A DNA stretch of 64,000 bases from CAZSDW01 sp964605705 (GCA_964605705.1 CAZSDW010000015.1:1-64000); one strand, 5' to 3'; positions 43,432 to 52,792 are shown, numbered from the stretch's first letter. Notes: generated by a model not told the origin, from the letters alone. Made by a program: numbers and translations.

Positions 43432-44202
43432 TTGATAACAAAAGAAGAAATAATACAGGATTGGTTACCGCGATATACCGGAACTTCCATTTCAGAATTT
43501 GGAGACTATATTCTGTTGACGAACTTTTCAGATTATCTTTGCCATTTTGCCGAGCGGTTTAATGTCCGAATCCGGGGCACCCGCAAACCGATGCAGACCG
43601 CCACTGCGAATAACATCACAATTATAAATTTTGGCATGGGCAGTGCTATGGCAGCAACCGTTATGGATCTGCTGGGGAGCGTAAAACCGAAAGCAGCCCT
43701 CTTCCTCGGGAAATGTGGTGGATTAAAGAAAAAAATTAAAGTTGGCGATTTTATTTTACCGATAGCGGCTATCCGGGGAGATGGTACAAGCAACGATTAT
43801 CTGCCACCGGAAGTACCTGCCCTTCCATCCTTCCGCTTACAGGGCGCCGTCTCAGCGATGATCAGAAAACATGAAATAGACTACTGGACCGGCACGATCT
43901 ATACTACCAACCGCCGGATCTGGGAACATGATTCCAATTTTAAAGAGTACCTGACAAAAATCCGGGCAGCCGGCATTGATATGGAAACGGCTACCCTTTT
44001 CACTGTCGGTTTTATCAATAAAATTCCCCACGGCGCATTGTTGCTGGTTTCCGATAATCCCATGACACCCGAAGGAATTAAAACCGCTGCCAGTGATAAG
44101 CAGGTGACGGATAAATATGTCAAAACTCATCTGGATATCGGTGTGGATGCGCTGCTCGAATTAGCCAACCGAGGCGATTCTGTCAAACATATGCGCTTTT
44201 AG
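43432..44202 (+). CDS. amn: AMP nucleosidase
   Basis: A 256-residue enzyme of the nucleoside phosphorylase fold matching the short Bacteroidota-type AMP nucleosidase (EC 3.2.2.4), which splits AMP into adenine and ribose 5-phosphate. Family blocks include IRGTRKPMQTATA, INFGMGSAMAATVMDLL, FLGKCGGLK and DMETATLFTVGF (substrate-binding Glu in the Met-Glu pair), SDNPMTPEG. It lacks the extra N-terminal half of the E. coli enzyme. The start is TTG 43432, eleven bases after AAAAAGG; no ATG is near. Role: purine salvage and control of the adenylate pool. Confidence 0.9.
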   Translation: MITKEEIIQDWLPRYTGTSISEFGDYILLTNFSDYLCHFAERFNVRIRGTRKPMQTATANNITIINFGMGSAMAATVMDLLGSVKPKAALFLGKCGGLKKKIKVGDFILPIAAIRGDGTSNDYLPPEVPALPSFRLQGAVSAMIRKHEIDYWTGTIYTTNRRIWEHDSNFKEYLTKIRAAGIDMETATLFTVGFINKIPHGALLLVSDNPMTPEGIKTAASDKQVTDKYVKTHLDIGVDALLELANRGDSVKHMRF

Positions 44203-44263
44203 CAAAACAACTGCAAGGCGTAGCGATGCACCAAAATGTCACCAATTTCATTAAAATCCGGTA

Positions 44264-44920
44264 ATGAAATCATTCCTGATTATCCTGCTTTCCGCCCTTT
44301 TAATTATAAACCTTTCAAATCAAAAGCTCCTCGCTCAGGAACCGGTCTGGGCGTTTATCAGTTCTCAGAATGGCATAGATCTGTACAAGCAGTCGGAAGT
44401 ATATAATGGATTTGACGAATTTCGGGCAGTCGTGATTTTTGACTGTTCGCTGGAAGTCATTGCAGCAGTGTTAAAAGATTTTCCAAATTATCCGAACTGG
44501 ATGCCGGAATGTCTGCAGGCAAAAAAGATTGAAGACATTGACGAGAATAGTCTGCTACTGTACTATCTGCACCATTCGCCCTGGCCTGTCAGGAACCGGG
44601 ATGCTGTTTTGCGGGTAAATTCCATAATGGATCGAGAACTGAATATACTATATATCAGTTCCATTGCGCAATCCGATGACCGCTTTCCCGCTCAGCCTAA
44701 TCCGGTCAGAATGGCGATGATGGAAGCTCATTGGAAAATTGAATCCCTGGGTACGTATCGGACTAAGATAAGCTACAGCGTCATCAGCGATCCGGCAGGT
44801 TACCTGACCGCTTCATCGGTAAATCTTGCCAGCAAATATTTACCGGTTAAAACCTTGCTTGGTCTGGCTAAAATGATAAAACTAAAGCGATACATACAGG
44901 CGGATAATTCGGAGAATTAG
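44264..44920 (+). CDS. exported START/SRPBCC-domain protein
   Basis: A 218-residue protein with signal peptide (FLIILLSALLIINLS...LLA) and one START-like or polyketide-cyclase fold. Visible features are FRAVVIFDCSLEVIAAVLKD and FPNYPNWMPECLQAKKIE, followed by PVRNRDAVLRV and WKIESLGTYRTKISY, the usual layout of exported START proteins. The fold binds hydrophobic ligands such as lipids. No partner gene is adjacent, so the ligand cannot be guessed. Confidence 0.82.
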   Translation: MKSFLIILLSALLIINLSNQKLLAQEPVWAFISSQNGIDLYKQSEVYNGFDEFRAVVIFDCSLEVIAAVLKDFPNYPNWMPECLQAKKIEDIDENSLLLYYLHHSPWPVRNRDAVLRVNSIMDRELNILYISSIAQSDDRFPAQPNPVRMAMMEAHWKIESLGTYRTKISYSVISDPAGYLTASSVNLASKYLPVKTLLGLAKMIKLKRYIQADNSEN

Positions 44921-45085
44921 AATCTCTTTAAAGTACAATCGGGGTGAGTTTCTGCTTTATCGATAAAAATAGCTGGTTACTTATTGCGCTCTAACGGTTT
45001 TTCGGCTATATTTTGAACAAATGCAGAGTAATTTTTCACCGATGTTTTTACATAACTATCAGATTGAACCTAACGGAGATATAAT

Positions 45086-46408
45086 ATGCGTCGAATATAT
45101 TTAATCCTGGTCATCATTTTTGCCTTACTATACGGCGAGTCAAGCGCACAGGATCACACCACTTTTTATGTCGAGGGTCGGCATCTTTACGATCCCTGTG
45201 GTGAGAAGGTCATCCTACGGGGAATTGCGAATCCGAATATCTGGTTCGAAAAAGATGGCGGCATCCGATACGAGGAGATTGAAAAGACCGGCGCAAATGT
45301 GATCAGAATCGTCTGGACCACAGCAGGATCGGCTAATCAATTGGATGCTGCAATCCAAAATTGCATCGACCTGGAAATGATCCCTATGGTTGAACTCCAT
45401 GATGCCACCGGTGATTGGGGTAATTTACAAACCTGTGTTGACTACTGGATACGAGACGATATTGCCGAAGTAATGATTTTTCATGAAGAATATGTCCTCT
45501 TGAATATTGCCAATGAATGTGGTGATGGTTCCATTACCCAGACCGCTTTCAGAACCGGTTACGAAGCGGCTATCCTGCAGATTCGTGATGCTGATATTCA
45601 CGTTCCCCTGGTAATCGATGGCACCGATTGGGGCAAAAATATCAATATTTTACAAGCCCAGGGTCCATACCTGATCGACGCCGATCCCGATCATAACCTG
45701 ATTTTTTCAGTCCATATGTGGTGGCCCAAAATGTATGGTTTTACCGAGAGCAGCATCGTCAATGAAATCAAACAATCAGTCGATATGGGATTGCCACTGA
45801 TTGTCGGCGAATTTTCGCAAATGCATGGGAGTTGCAGCGACAACGTAATAACCGATCAAAATTCGATCAAATATTTGACAATCCTGCGCCAGTGTCATCT
45901 GAATGAAGTCGGCTGGATTGCCTGGTCCTGGTTTGGTAACTGTAATGCATTCTGGGACATGTCAACGGATGGCACTTATGATAGTTTGTATAGCTGGGGG
46001 CTGGAAGTCGCTGTTACCGACAGCTTCAGCATCCAGAACACTTCAGTCCGTTCCTACTTCATGACCCATGGAAAATGTGCCCCCAACAGGATCAGGAACA
46101 GCAGTGTGACACAGCCATCCACATTCAGCCTGAAGCAGAACTATCCCAATCCTTTTAACCGCAGTACCCAGATTCATTATGAGGTCATCGATCCCGCCCA
46201 TGTAACCCTGACAATATACGACCTGTTCGGTAACAAGATTAGAACACTTATTAATACTCAAAAACCGGCAGGTGAATACACAATCTGCTGGACAGGAGAG
46301 AATGATGCCGGCGATATAGTTGCAAGTGGTACATATGTGTATCAGATTACGATAGACCGCAATAATGAGCTTATTCAACAAGCCCGGCAGATGTTATTGT
46401 TGAAATAG
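45086..46408 (+). CDS. GH5-family (mannanase-like) glycoside hydrolase with T9SS sorting domain
   Basis: A 440-residue secreted enzyme. After a signal peptide (IFALLYGESSAQ), residues about 24-310 are a (beta/alpha)8 glycoside hydrolase family 5 domain: FYVEGRHLYDPCGEKVILRG, TGANVIRIVW, VELHDATGDW, acid/base Glu in LLNIANECGDG (near residue 145), HMWWPKMYG, and nucleophile Glu in LPLIVGEFSQM (near residue 241). This pattern matches the mannan endo-1,4-beta-mannosidase subgroup. The last 85 residues are a T9SS sorting domain (NYPNPFNRST). GGAG precedes the ATG. Likely degrades hemicellulose outside the cell. Confidence 0.88.
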   Translation: MRRIYLILVIIFALLYGESSAQDHTTFYVEGRHLYDPCGEKVILRGIANPNIWFEKDGGIRYEEIEKTGANVIRIVWTTAGSANQLDAAIQNCIDLEMIPMVELHDATGDWGNLQTCVDYWIRDDIAEVMIFHEEYVLLNIANECGDGSITQTAFRTGYEAAILQIRDADIHVPLVIDGTDWGKNINILQAQGPYLIDADPDHNLIFSVHMWWPKMYGFTESSIVNEIKQSVDMGLPLIVGEFSQMHGSCSDNVITDQNSIKYLTILRQCHLNEVGWIAWSWFGNCNAFWDMSTDGTYDSLYSWGLEVAVTDSFSIQNTSVRSYFMTHGKCAPNRIRNSSVTQPSTFSLKQNYPNPFNRSTQIHYEVIDPAHVTLTIYDLFGNKIRTLINTQKPAGEYTICWTGENDAGDIVASGTYVYQITIDRNNELIQQARQMLLLK

Positions 46409-46606
46409 AAAACTTTTCAGCCTTTTGAGAGTAATTTTTACAGACTCATTGTTATATTGACACTTTAAAAAATTACTATTTTCTTTTTTCGGAGAGGATA
46501 TTGCGATGGTGATTTATTCATTTTAAATAATGCAATAAACCTGTAAGATTCAATTATTAAGTTTATATTTTTGACAACACGTAATTATCGATTAAAGGCA
46601 AGTCAA

Positions 46607-47728
46607 ATGCGCTATCAATACAAATTTTATCCTGAAAAGTATTTTCAGCTATTCTTTCTCTTGTTGCTCCTGACTTTATCTTCCCTGGGAAATCTTCAAA
46701 ATTTACGATTCAGTCATCTGACAGTTGACCAGGGACTTTCGCATACCTGGGTCGTAGATATTATTCAGGATCAGTATGGATTCATGTGGTTTGCAACCGC
46801 TAACGGATTAAATAAATATGACGGATTTAATTTTGAAATCTACCAGCATTCTCAATCTGACAGTTCGACAATTATACACAATTTTATCTCCCATTTATTT
46901 GAAGATTCCCGGGGAAATATCTGGATAGGCACACCCAGCGGCGCGAGTCGTTATAATCGCAACCTTGATAATTTTATCAATTACTACTCCGGAACCGATT
47001 CCGGCAGCCTGGGTGGCACGGTCGTACAAACAATTATTGAAGATGACCAGGGTACAATATGGATATCAACCACTGGTGGTTTAAACGCATACAATCCCGA
47101 AAGCAACCGGTTTACATACTATTCCTATGACGATCAGGAAATAAGGGGATTTGCTTCCTCAAGTTCCATGGGTGACATGTTAGTGGGTCCGGGTGGCAAC
47201 ATCTGGATCGGTACCTTAGGACGGGGATTGACAAGGTTTGATAAAAAAACCAAAACTTTTACTCAATTTCTCCTTCAAAATTCCGATAAACTAGTTCACT
47301 CGAATACTTCAATTGAATCTTTGGCACCGTGCGACGATCACCATCTCTGGATTGGCACTCATGGGAATGGTCTGATCAAATTGGACGTCACACCCGGCAA
47401 GGAAAAACCAGTAAAACAGTACCTGAATGATGTCGATAATCCTCTAAGTATTGCTAATAACTATATCATGTCACTTCAGATATTGGCGGATAATAAGCTC
47501 TGGGTGGGAACCGAGAATGGCGGTCTTGATCTGTTCAATCCGAATAATGAAACGTTTGACCATATCAAGCCGATGAGTAATCTGGCAGAGGGTCTCAATA
47601 ATGGTTCGATCTATTCTATCTATGTTGACGGTCAGCGTAACCTCTGGGTAGGAACCTATAATGGTGGCGTAAATGTATCTTTTTACAGTTTACAGGGGAT
47701 GAGTGTATATCGCGTAGTGTATGGTTAG
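46607..47728 (+). CDS. propeller-sensor histidine kinase, N-terminal part (before in-frame amber)
   Basis: A 373-codon open frame ending at TAG 47726-47728. It begins with a signal or anchor segment (YFQLFFLLLLLTLSSLG) and a run of two-component propeller repeats, each with W-I/F-G/A-T and a D-x-x-G-N/F strand (FMWFATANGLNKYDGF, NIWIGTPSGASRYN, TIWISTTGGLNAYN, NLWVGTYNGGV). The protein reads on in the same frame after the stop with the next propeller blade, so this is the front half of one sensor kinase and not a complete product. Upstream start TTG 46571 is possible; ATG 46607 has AAAGGCAAG before it. Likely polysaccharide or surface signal sensing. Confidence 0.85.
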   Translation: MRYQYKFYPEKYFQLFFLLLLLTLSSLGNLQNLRFSHLTVDQGLSHTWVVDIIQDQYGFMWFATANGLNKYDGFNFEIYQHSQSDSSTIIHNFISHLFEDSRGNIWIGTPSGASRYNRNLDNFINYYSGTDSGSLGGTVVQTIIEDDQGTIWISTTGGLNAYNPESNRFTYYSYDDQEIRGFASSSSMGDMLVGPGGNIWIGTLGRGLTRFDKKTKTFTQFLLQNSDKLVHSNTSIESLAPCDDHHLWIGTHGNGLIKLDVTPGKEKPVKQYLNDVDNPLSIANNYIMSLQILADNKLWVGTENGGLDLFNPNNETFDHIKPMSNLAEGLNNGSIYSIYVDGQRNLWVGTYNGGVNVSFYSLQGMSVYRVVYG

Positions 47729-49846
47729 ACAAAATCACTCGATTACAATGTCGTATCATGTTTCCTCGAAGATGAGAAAGGCAATCTCTGGATTGGAACC
47801 GATGGCGGTGGTTTAAATTATTTTAATCGTTCGACCGGGGATTTTTTTGCATATACTACTCAAAATTCCAACCTTAACTCAGACGCGGTCCTCTCAATCT
47901 CGAAAAGTTCTAACGGTGAAATATGGATCAGTACCTGGGGCGGTGGTATCAGCCGGCTGGATCAAAATACCGGCAATTTTGAAACCTATACCCATGAGAA
48001 CGGCTTGCTCGATGATAACATCCTGGCAATTTTTCAGGATAGCCAGAACCGCTTATGGGTAGCTTGTTTTTTCAATGGTATTGTAAAATTTGATAAAACA
48101 AACGGAAAACACATTTACTATACTCGCCAAAATACCGGATTGCCATTAGAATCAGTCCATCTGTTTGAAGAGGATTCCCAGGGTAATATTTTAATAGGTT
48201 CGGACGAAGGATTTTTTGTTTTCGATCCCCGGACAGAATCTTTCAAATTCTATAATGACAATTTGGAAAAAGGTAAACGACTGAGCAGCAATGGAGTCTT
48301 TTCGCTGGCAATCAAAAACGATGAAACTGTCTGGATCGGTACTACCTTCGGATTGAACCGTTTTGACCGTTCATCGGAAACTTTCACCCATTATTTTGTC
48401 GAAGATGGACTGCCAAGCAATATGATTGCCGGGCTGATTTTCGATCAGCGCGGATATTTATGGATCAGCACTGACAAAGGATTGGCACGGATGGATACCG
48501 AAGCCAAAAAGTTCAGAACCTATTCAATCGGGGATGGACTTCAGGGAAATCAATTTTATAATCGCAGTCATTATATAACCAGAAATGGCGAACTCCTTTT
48601 CGGTGGTACAAATGGTTTTAATCTGTTTCACCCTGACAGCCTCCGGGAGAATCGGGAGAAACCATCGGTTGTTCTGACAGACCTAAAAATCATGAACAAA
48701 AAAGCACTGATCGGACCGGATAAGCCAATCAAACAACACATAACGGTTGCCGACAGAATCGATCTTTCTTATCGTCAGTCTGTTGTATCAATCGGTTTTG
48801 CTGCACTGAGTTACGATGCGCCCAGCCAGAATCAATATGCCTATATGTTAGAAGGATTTGACCAGAGCTGGGTATATTCAGGAAATCGCCGGGAAGTGAC
48901 CTATACAAACCTGCCAGCAGGTAAATATAAGTTTCAGGTCATCGCTTCAAATAAGGATGACATTTGGAATACTCACGGTACCTCGATCGACATTGTGGTG
49001 CATCCACCGTACTGGAACACGGCATTGTTTCGAATTGCCATGATTATTTTATTAATTGGGATCAGTGCTGCTGTTCCACTTCTGCGTATCCGTGGCATCA
49101 ATAAACATAACCGCGAGCTCGAACGACGGGTAAAGGAACGAACCGCCAACCTGAGTGCTGCCAATTCCGAAATAAAAGCCCTGGCATATTCGATATCCCA
49201 CGACCTCCGTGGACCGCTGAGAGGAATCAACGGTTATGCCCGCATTATCGAGGAAGATTTGGGTGATAATATAACCAAAGACATCCGTGATCATCTGACG
49301 AAAATCCAGTCAGCCAGTTCCAGAATGAGCCAGCTGATTGATGACCTGCTGAATCTTTCACGAATCTTGCGGGTTGATCTACTCACCGATTCCGTTAATC
49401 TGAGTAAAATTGCTGAAGAAATCAGAGAAAGCTTCCAACTGACCGAACCGGATCGAAAGGTCAACTTTCATATCGAGCCCAATCTGATTGTCAATGGTGA
49501 TAAAAAATTGCTGCGAAGTGCCATGGAAAACCTGATCGGAAATGCGTGGAAATTTACCAGAACGAAAGCAGTCGGAGAGATCGAATTCGGATTTGCATCC
49601 GATCCCATCAACGCCTTTTATGTTCGGGACAACGGTGTCGGATTTGATATGAATTTTTCCAATAAATTATTCCGCCCCTTTCACCGTCTGCACCGGGATG
49701 ATGAATTCGAAGGAACCGGCATTGGATTGGCAAACGTGAAAAGAATCATCAGACGGCACAATGGCAATATCTGGGCTGAGAGCAACGTTGATCAGGGAGC
49801 AACCTTTTATTTTCAGCTGGATCAGTCCTCAATGCTTATCAATTAG
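47729..49846 (+). CDS. propeller-sensor histidine kinase, C-terminal part (after in-frame amber)
   Basis: Continuous with the preceding frame. The first codons after the amber read TKSLDYNVVSCFLEDEKGNL then WIGTDGGG, a normal propeller blade, then further blades, a Y_Y_Y Ig-like domain (YAYMLEGFDQSW to NLPAGKYKFQVIASN), one membrane helix (ALFRIAMIILLIGISAAVPLL), a coiled coil, HisKA (YSISHDLRGPLRGINGYA, His near 49200), and HATPase with G1 DNGVGFD and G2 GTGIGLAN. No receiver or DNA-binding domain follows. If independently translated, the first ATG is 48005. It ends at TAG 49844-49846, overlapping the stop of the convergent barrel gene. Confidence 0.85.
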   Translation, partial: TKSLDYNVVSCFLEDEKGNLWIGTDGGGLNYFNRSTGDFFAYTTQNSNLNSDAVLSISKSSNGEIWISTWGGGISRLDQNTGNFETYTHENGLLDDNILAIFQDSQNRLWVACFFNGIVKFDKTNGKHIYYTRQNTGLPLESVHLFEEDSQGNILIGSDEGFFVFDPRTESFKFYNDNLEKGKRLSSNGVFSLAIKNDETVWIGTTFGLNRFDRSSETFTHYFVEDGLPSNMIAGLIFDQRGYLWISTDKGLARMDTEAKKFRTYSIGDGLQGNQFYNRSHYITRNGELLFGGTNGFNLFHPDSLRENREKPSVVLTDLKIMNKKALIGPDKPIKQHITVADRIDLSYRQSVVSIGFAALSYDAPSQNQYAYMLEGFDQSWVYSGNRREVTYTNLPAGKYKFQVIASNKDDIWNTHGTSIDIVVHPPYWNTALFRIAMIILLIGISAAVPLLRIRGINKHNRELERRVKERTANLSAANSEIKALAYSISHDLRGPLRGINGYARIIEEDLGDNITKDIRDHLTKIQSASSRMSQLIDDLLNLSRILRVDLLTDSVNLSKIAEEIRESFQLTEPDRKVNFHIEPNLIVNGDKKLLRSAMENLIGNAWKFTRTKAVGEIEFGFASDPINAFYVRDNGVGFDMNFSNKLFRPFHRLHRDDEFEGTGIGLANVKRIIRRHNGNIWAESNVDQGATFYFQLDQSSMLIN

Positions 49847-51165
49847 AACTGGTATATCAATTTCAGGTAAATATTATCATTTTTGTCAAATTGCCCGAAA
49901 TCAAACTGTCCGGGTGAATTTACCTCCGAACCTCCACCCAGAAAATCTGCTCCAAGCGCAATTGTAAAACTATCCGAATATTTCCAGTCAAGCGAAATGC
50001 GTGTCAGGTACGATTCGTTGGTAAAATTGTACAGCAGCAGCCCCATCGGCATAACTGTTTCGTTGAAAAGACTCGCATTCACCATCAGCGATCCCAGCCG
50101 GTTGATCTCATCGTTGAATTTCATAGAATCTTCATAATCAAGGATTTGTTCCTGGATTCCCTGGACGGCAATATTAATTTCACCGGTGAGTTGATAATCA
50201 ACGCCGATCATTCCCTGTACAAAAGGTTTTTCAATCAGAAATCCGTCCGGCATGGTACTTTGATCCATTGTATCGTAGAACCGTTTTGGATAATAGCCGC
50301 CTTCACCCCGGAATACAAACATTCCCAGTGGTCTTGAAAAATTTACTCCGCAAAAGGTGAACCAGGGATAGGTCGGTGTTAAATTCATACTCATTTCTGA
50401 CCCGGAACTTGTGGGAGTAAAAATCATCTCTTTCTTCATAATAGGCTTGTCTTCTCTGGCTTTCAGGTAAATGAAGGATAAATCGGTACCGAGCAGAAAG
50501 GTGTTAAACTTCAATCCATACTCGAAATTCTTAACAGAACTTACCGGTATATTGTCTTCACAATAAACAATTGGTATGGTAACCATCTGGTTCGCAATGG
50601 AAGATACCGGATTAAGAATTGCAATTGAATCCGGTCTGTTAAAAGCCCAATTTCCACTAAAATTGATATTCATGGCTTTGAATTCCGGAATCACTAATAA
50701 TTCCAGTGAGTGATTGCCATAATGCAACTTGGTACTGACCATCGTCGTCGCCATGCGGATATCCTCAAAATCCTGCAGCAGAAACAGGGATAAATCCAGC
50801 GGATTGACAATATCATTGATAAAATACCCATCGGCTTTACCCCAGACAACCTGCTGTTTTCCAATCCTGAAATCCACCCAGCTGCCGTAAATATCGAGAT
50901 ATGCTTCCCGTAAATCCAACTTTGTATCATTACTGATCACGATGTCATTTAAAAAATCAACCGAGGCAAATCCATAGACATTATCGCCCCAGAGCTCGGA
51001 ATTCAGGCGCATCCGGTTCCGTAACAGCATGGCATCGTTCGGCTCAGCCGTCCGAAATGCGCTGTGGCTCCGGAAAAATCCATGAAATTCGACTTCGGCA
51101 AACCCAATTTGAAGCAGACTAATTACTAAAATTACTAAAACGAAAATTGGTCTGTTTATCCTCAT
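49843..51165 (-). CDS. outer-membrane beta-barrel protein (DUF1302-like porin)
   Basis: A 440-residue outer-membrane protein. It has a signal peptide (FVLVILVISLLQIGFAE) followed by short amphipathic strands and the segment FRIGKQQVVWGKADGYFINDIVNPLDLS, the conserved centre of DUF1302-type barrels. The C-terminus ends NIYLKLIYQF, a normal barrel end. Its ATG overlaps the stop of the upstream LolA-like gene (ATGA), and its stop overlaps that of the convergent kinase gene. In related bacteria DUF1302 barrels and LolA-like proteins usually accompany an RND/MMPL lipid exporter, which is not in this operon here. Confidence 0.8.
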   Translation of the reverse strand: MRINRPIFVLVILVISLLQIGFAEVEFHGFFRSHSAFRTAEPNDAMLLRNRMRLNSELWGDNVYGFASVDFLNDIVISNDTKLDLREAYLDIYGSWVDFRIGKQQVVWGKADGYFINDIVNPLDLSLFLLQDFEDIRMATTMVSTKLHYGNHSLELLVIPEFKAMNINFSGNWAFNRPDSIAILNPVSSIANQMVTIPIVYCEDNIPVSSVKNFEYGLKFNTFLLGTDLSFIYLKAREDKPIMKKEMIFTPTSSGSEMSMNLTPTYPWFTFCGVNFSRPLGMFVFRGEGGYYPKRFYDTMDQSTMPDGFLIEKPFVQGMIGVDYQLTGEINIAVQGIQEQILDYEDSMKFNDEINRLGSLMVNASLFNETVMPMGLLLYNFTNESYLTRISLDWKYSDSFTIALGADFLGGGSEVNSPGQFDFGQFDKNDNIYLKLIYQF

Positions 51166-51959
51166 TGCACTTTTCCCCGTTGTAAAGTCGTTTGTGTAAA
51201 AATCTGATCATCCATTGCACTGTCAAATTTCACTTCCTGGATTTCAATTATAGTCTGGTGTGTTTTACTCAGATTATCCATAAACAGCTCGTGACCAACC
51301 CAGATTCCATCCACTTCCTTGATATTGGAAACAGTCAGAACCTTCTGCAACACACCGCTCTTCTCGTAGAATTCAACTCTTACAAATACCCATTTTTCCG
51401 GAATTACCCACGTGATTCTTTTACTGTACTGACCATCCTTATCTTTCGGAACAGATTCAATTTTATAACACTCGATGCCGCCCACTATTTCCACACCTAA
51501 CAATGTATGTATATCATCATCGATACTGCGGGCACCCATATCGTCATAGGTAAAATCAGTTCCCATGAAATATTCGTTTTTGCTCTCGCCCGCAATCCGG
51601 CGAACCTTTTTCAACGCCGGTAAATAGAGCCAGCGATCATCATCTTTGGCGGCATCTTCATAACTCCAGAGCAGCAAGCCGGTTCCCCGAATATCTGCCG
51701 GATAATCAAAAATAATCAGAGTTTTTGTATCGATACCATCGGCACCGTTGTACGATTTTTCATAACGGGTGACATCCCGTTCCCGGGTCTTGCCTTTATT
51801 ATTGATCAGGGTCATTTTAGATTTATTCATTTCTGTCTGAACACTTCCCTGGTCATCAACTTTCTGCATGATATCTGTCGCCGTCAGATCAATAGCTGAC
51901 AAACTACAACAACTCAGTAAAACCAGAATTCCAAGGCTATAATAAATAAATGATCTCAT
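51162..51959 (-). CDS. outer-membrane lipoprotein-sorting (LolA-like) protein
   Basis: A 265-residue periplasmic protein with signal peptide (GILVLLSCCSLSAID). The family blocks are DIMQKVDDQ, then IIFDYPADIRGTGLLLWSYED, DDRWLYLPALKKVRRIAGESK and SFMG-like EYFMGTDFTYDDM, matching the LolA_like/'outer membrane lipoprotein-sorting' family rather than true LolA. I choose ATG 51959, which has AAGGAGT seven bases upstream; other in-frame starts lie further up. It overlaps the barrel gene (ATGA). Probably carries a lipid between membranes together with the barrel. Confidence 0.85.
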   Translation of the reverse strand: MRSFIYYSLGILVLLSCCSLSAIDLTATDIMQKVDDQGSVQTEMNKSKMTLINNKGKTRERDVTRYEKSYNGADGIDTKTLIIFDYPADIRGTGLLLWSYEDAAKDDDRWLYLPALKKVRRIAGESKNEYFMGTDFTYDDMGARSIDDDIHTLLGVEIVGGIECYKIESVPKDKDGQYSKRITWVIPEKWVFVRVEFYEKSGVLQKVLTVSNIKEVDGIWVGHELFMDNLSKTHQTIIEIQEVKFDSAMDDQIFTQTTLQRGKVQ

Positions 51960-51981
51960 ACTATTACTCCTTTCTTTCATC

Positions 51982-52173
51982 TTATATCTCCTGAATCGAA
52001 TCTCCGCCAAACCCGCCACCTGCAGGCAAATAACAAGATAAATTACGATGATAATACTCAGATTGTGGAGGAAAAAATGTCCGAGCGCCCTCCACCATCC
52101 GGCAGCGTGGGCAGTAAAACTGACCCTCTTTCATTATTCCATTCATGATAATGTCAAAAAAGGATTTCATCAT
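51982..52173 (-). CDS. small protein coupled to TetR gene (uncertain)
   Basis: A 63-codon frame whose ATG overlaps the TetR stop (ATGA). It contains EGQFYCPRC, a CxxC pair, but the second pair expected for a zinc ribbon is missing and the last 25 residues (Gly-rich) do not look conserved. In the overlapping +1 frame the same DNA reads a hydrophobic stretch (SIIIVIYLVICLQVAG), so an ancestral frameshift or a remnant of a membrane protein is possible. Low confidence as a real gene. Confidence 0.35.
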   Translation of the reverse strand: MMKSFFDIIMNGIMKEGQFYCPRCRMVEGARTFFPPQSEYYHRNLSCYLPAGGGFGGDSIQEI

Positions 52174-52724
52174 TTCCGGAATAGAATAGGGATATTTGAT
52201 AAAAAATTCCGGTTGAAAACATTCTGAACAACACCGACAATAATCCCAGTCAGAAAATCAGTCTTGATATCCTTCCGGATCAGACCCAGGGTTTGGGCTT
52301 TTTTAATGCGACTGGTCAAATCATTCATGAAACTGTTGCGAAATTGTTCGACCCGATTCCAGATATTGGGATAGTAAAGCTTAATTTCATATACCGAATT
52401 GGAATTCATGACGGATAAATGGTTCGAAATAATGTAAATACTATGATAAATGTGCTGCAGGAGATCATCGGATTCTTCAAGTAGTTTTTCCACTTTTGAA
52501 AACAGATCATCAAAATTGTATCTTAATACGGCTTCGACAAATTCCTCTTTACTGGTAAAATATTTATATATGGTTTTTTTACTCATTCGAAGTTCTGCCG
52601 TCAGCTTTTCAATTGTAAAGCTACGAATCCCGTTTTGCATAATCTGCGTCCGGGCATGCTCGATCACCGGTCGAAAACTCAGGGGTAATTCTTTATCAGC
52701 CACTGGAAACGTTTTTTGTGTCAT
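52170..52724 (-). CDS. TetR-family transcriptional regulator
   Basis: A 184-residue regulator. The N-terminal helix-turn-helix is FTIEKLTAELRMSKKTIYKYF (TetR_N signature, about residues 37-57) and the rest is all-helical ligand-binding sequence. It is the first gene of the TetR/small ORF/LolA-like/barrel operon, so it probably represses that operon in response to a lipophilic ligand. An inverted repeat, TGGAAACG with 14-base spacer and CGTTTCCA, covers its own start codon and may be its operator. Confidence 0.9.
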   Translation of the reverse strand: MTQKTFPVADKELPLSFRPVIEHARTQIMQNGIRSFTIEKLTAELRMSKKTIYKYFTSKEEFVEAVLRYNFDDLFSKVEKLLEESDDLLQHIYHSIYIISNHLSVMNSNSVYEIKLYYPNIWNRVEQFRNSFMNDLTSRIKKAQTLGLIRKDIKTDFLTGIIVGVVQNVFNRNFLSNIPILFRK

Positions 52725-52733
52725 ACGTTTCCA
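52704..52733. promoter_or_regulatory. candidate TetR operator (8-14-8 inverted repeat)
   Basis: TGGAAACG at 52704-52711 and CGTTTCCA at 52726-52733 form a perfect inverted repeat centred on the TetR start codon (52722-52724). Autoregulation by a TetR protein at such a site is common. Binding is inferred from position only. Confidence 0.42.
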
Positions 52734-52792
52734 TTTTAATCACTAATTCCAAAATTACAAGGGAATTTGTGAGAGCTTTTTATCGGGTCTGA

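Noticed and set aside
46506..46526. Six-codon leader peptide after GGAGAGG, upstream of the propeller kinase
   Set aside because: A good ribosome-binding site but only six codons with no attenuator-like hairpin; no support beyond chance.
47847..48062. Alternate-frame ORF inside the propeller kinase
   Set aside because: The +1 frame has no homology and the kinase frame with propeller repeats runs through it.
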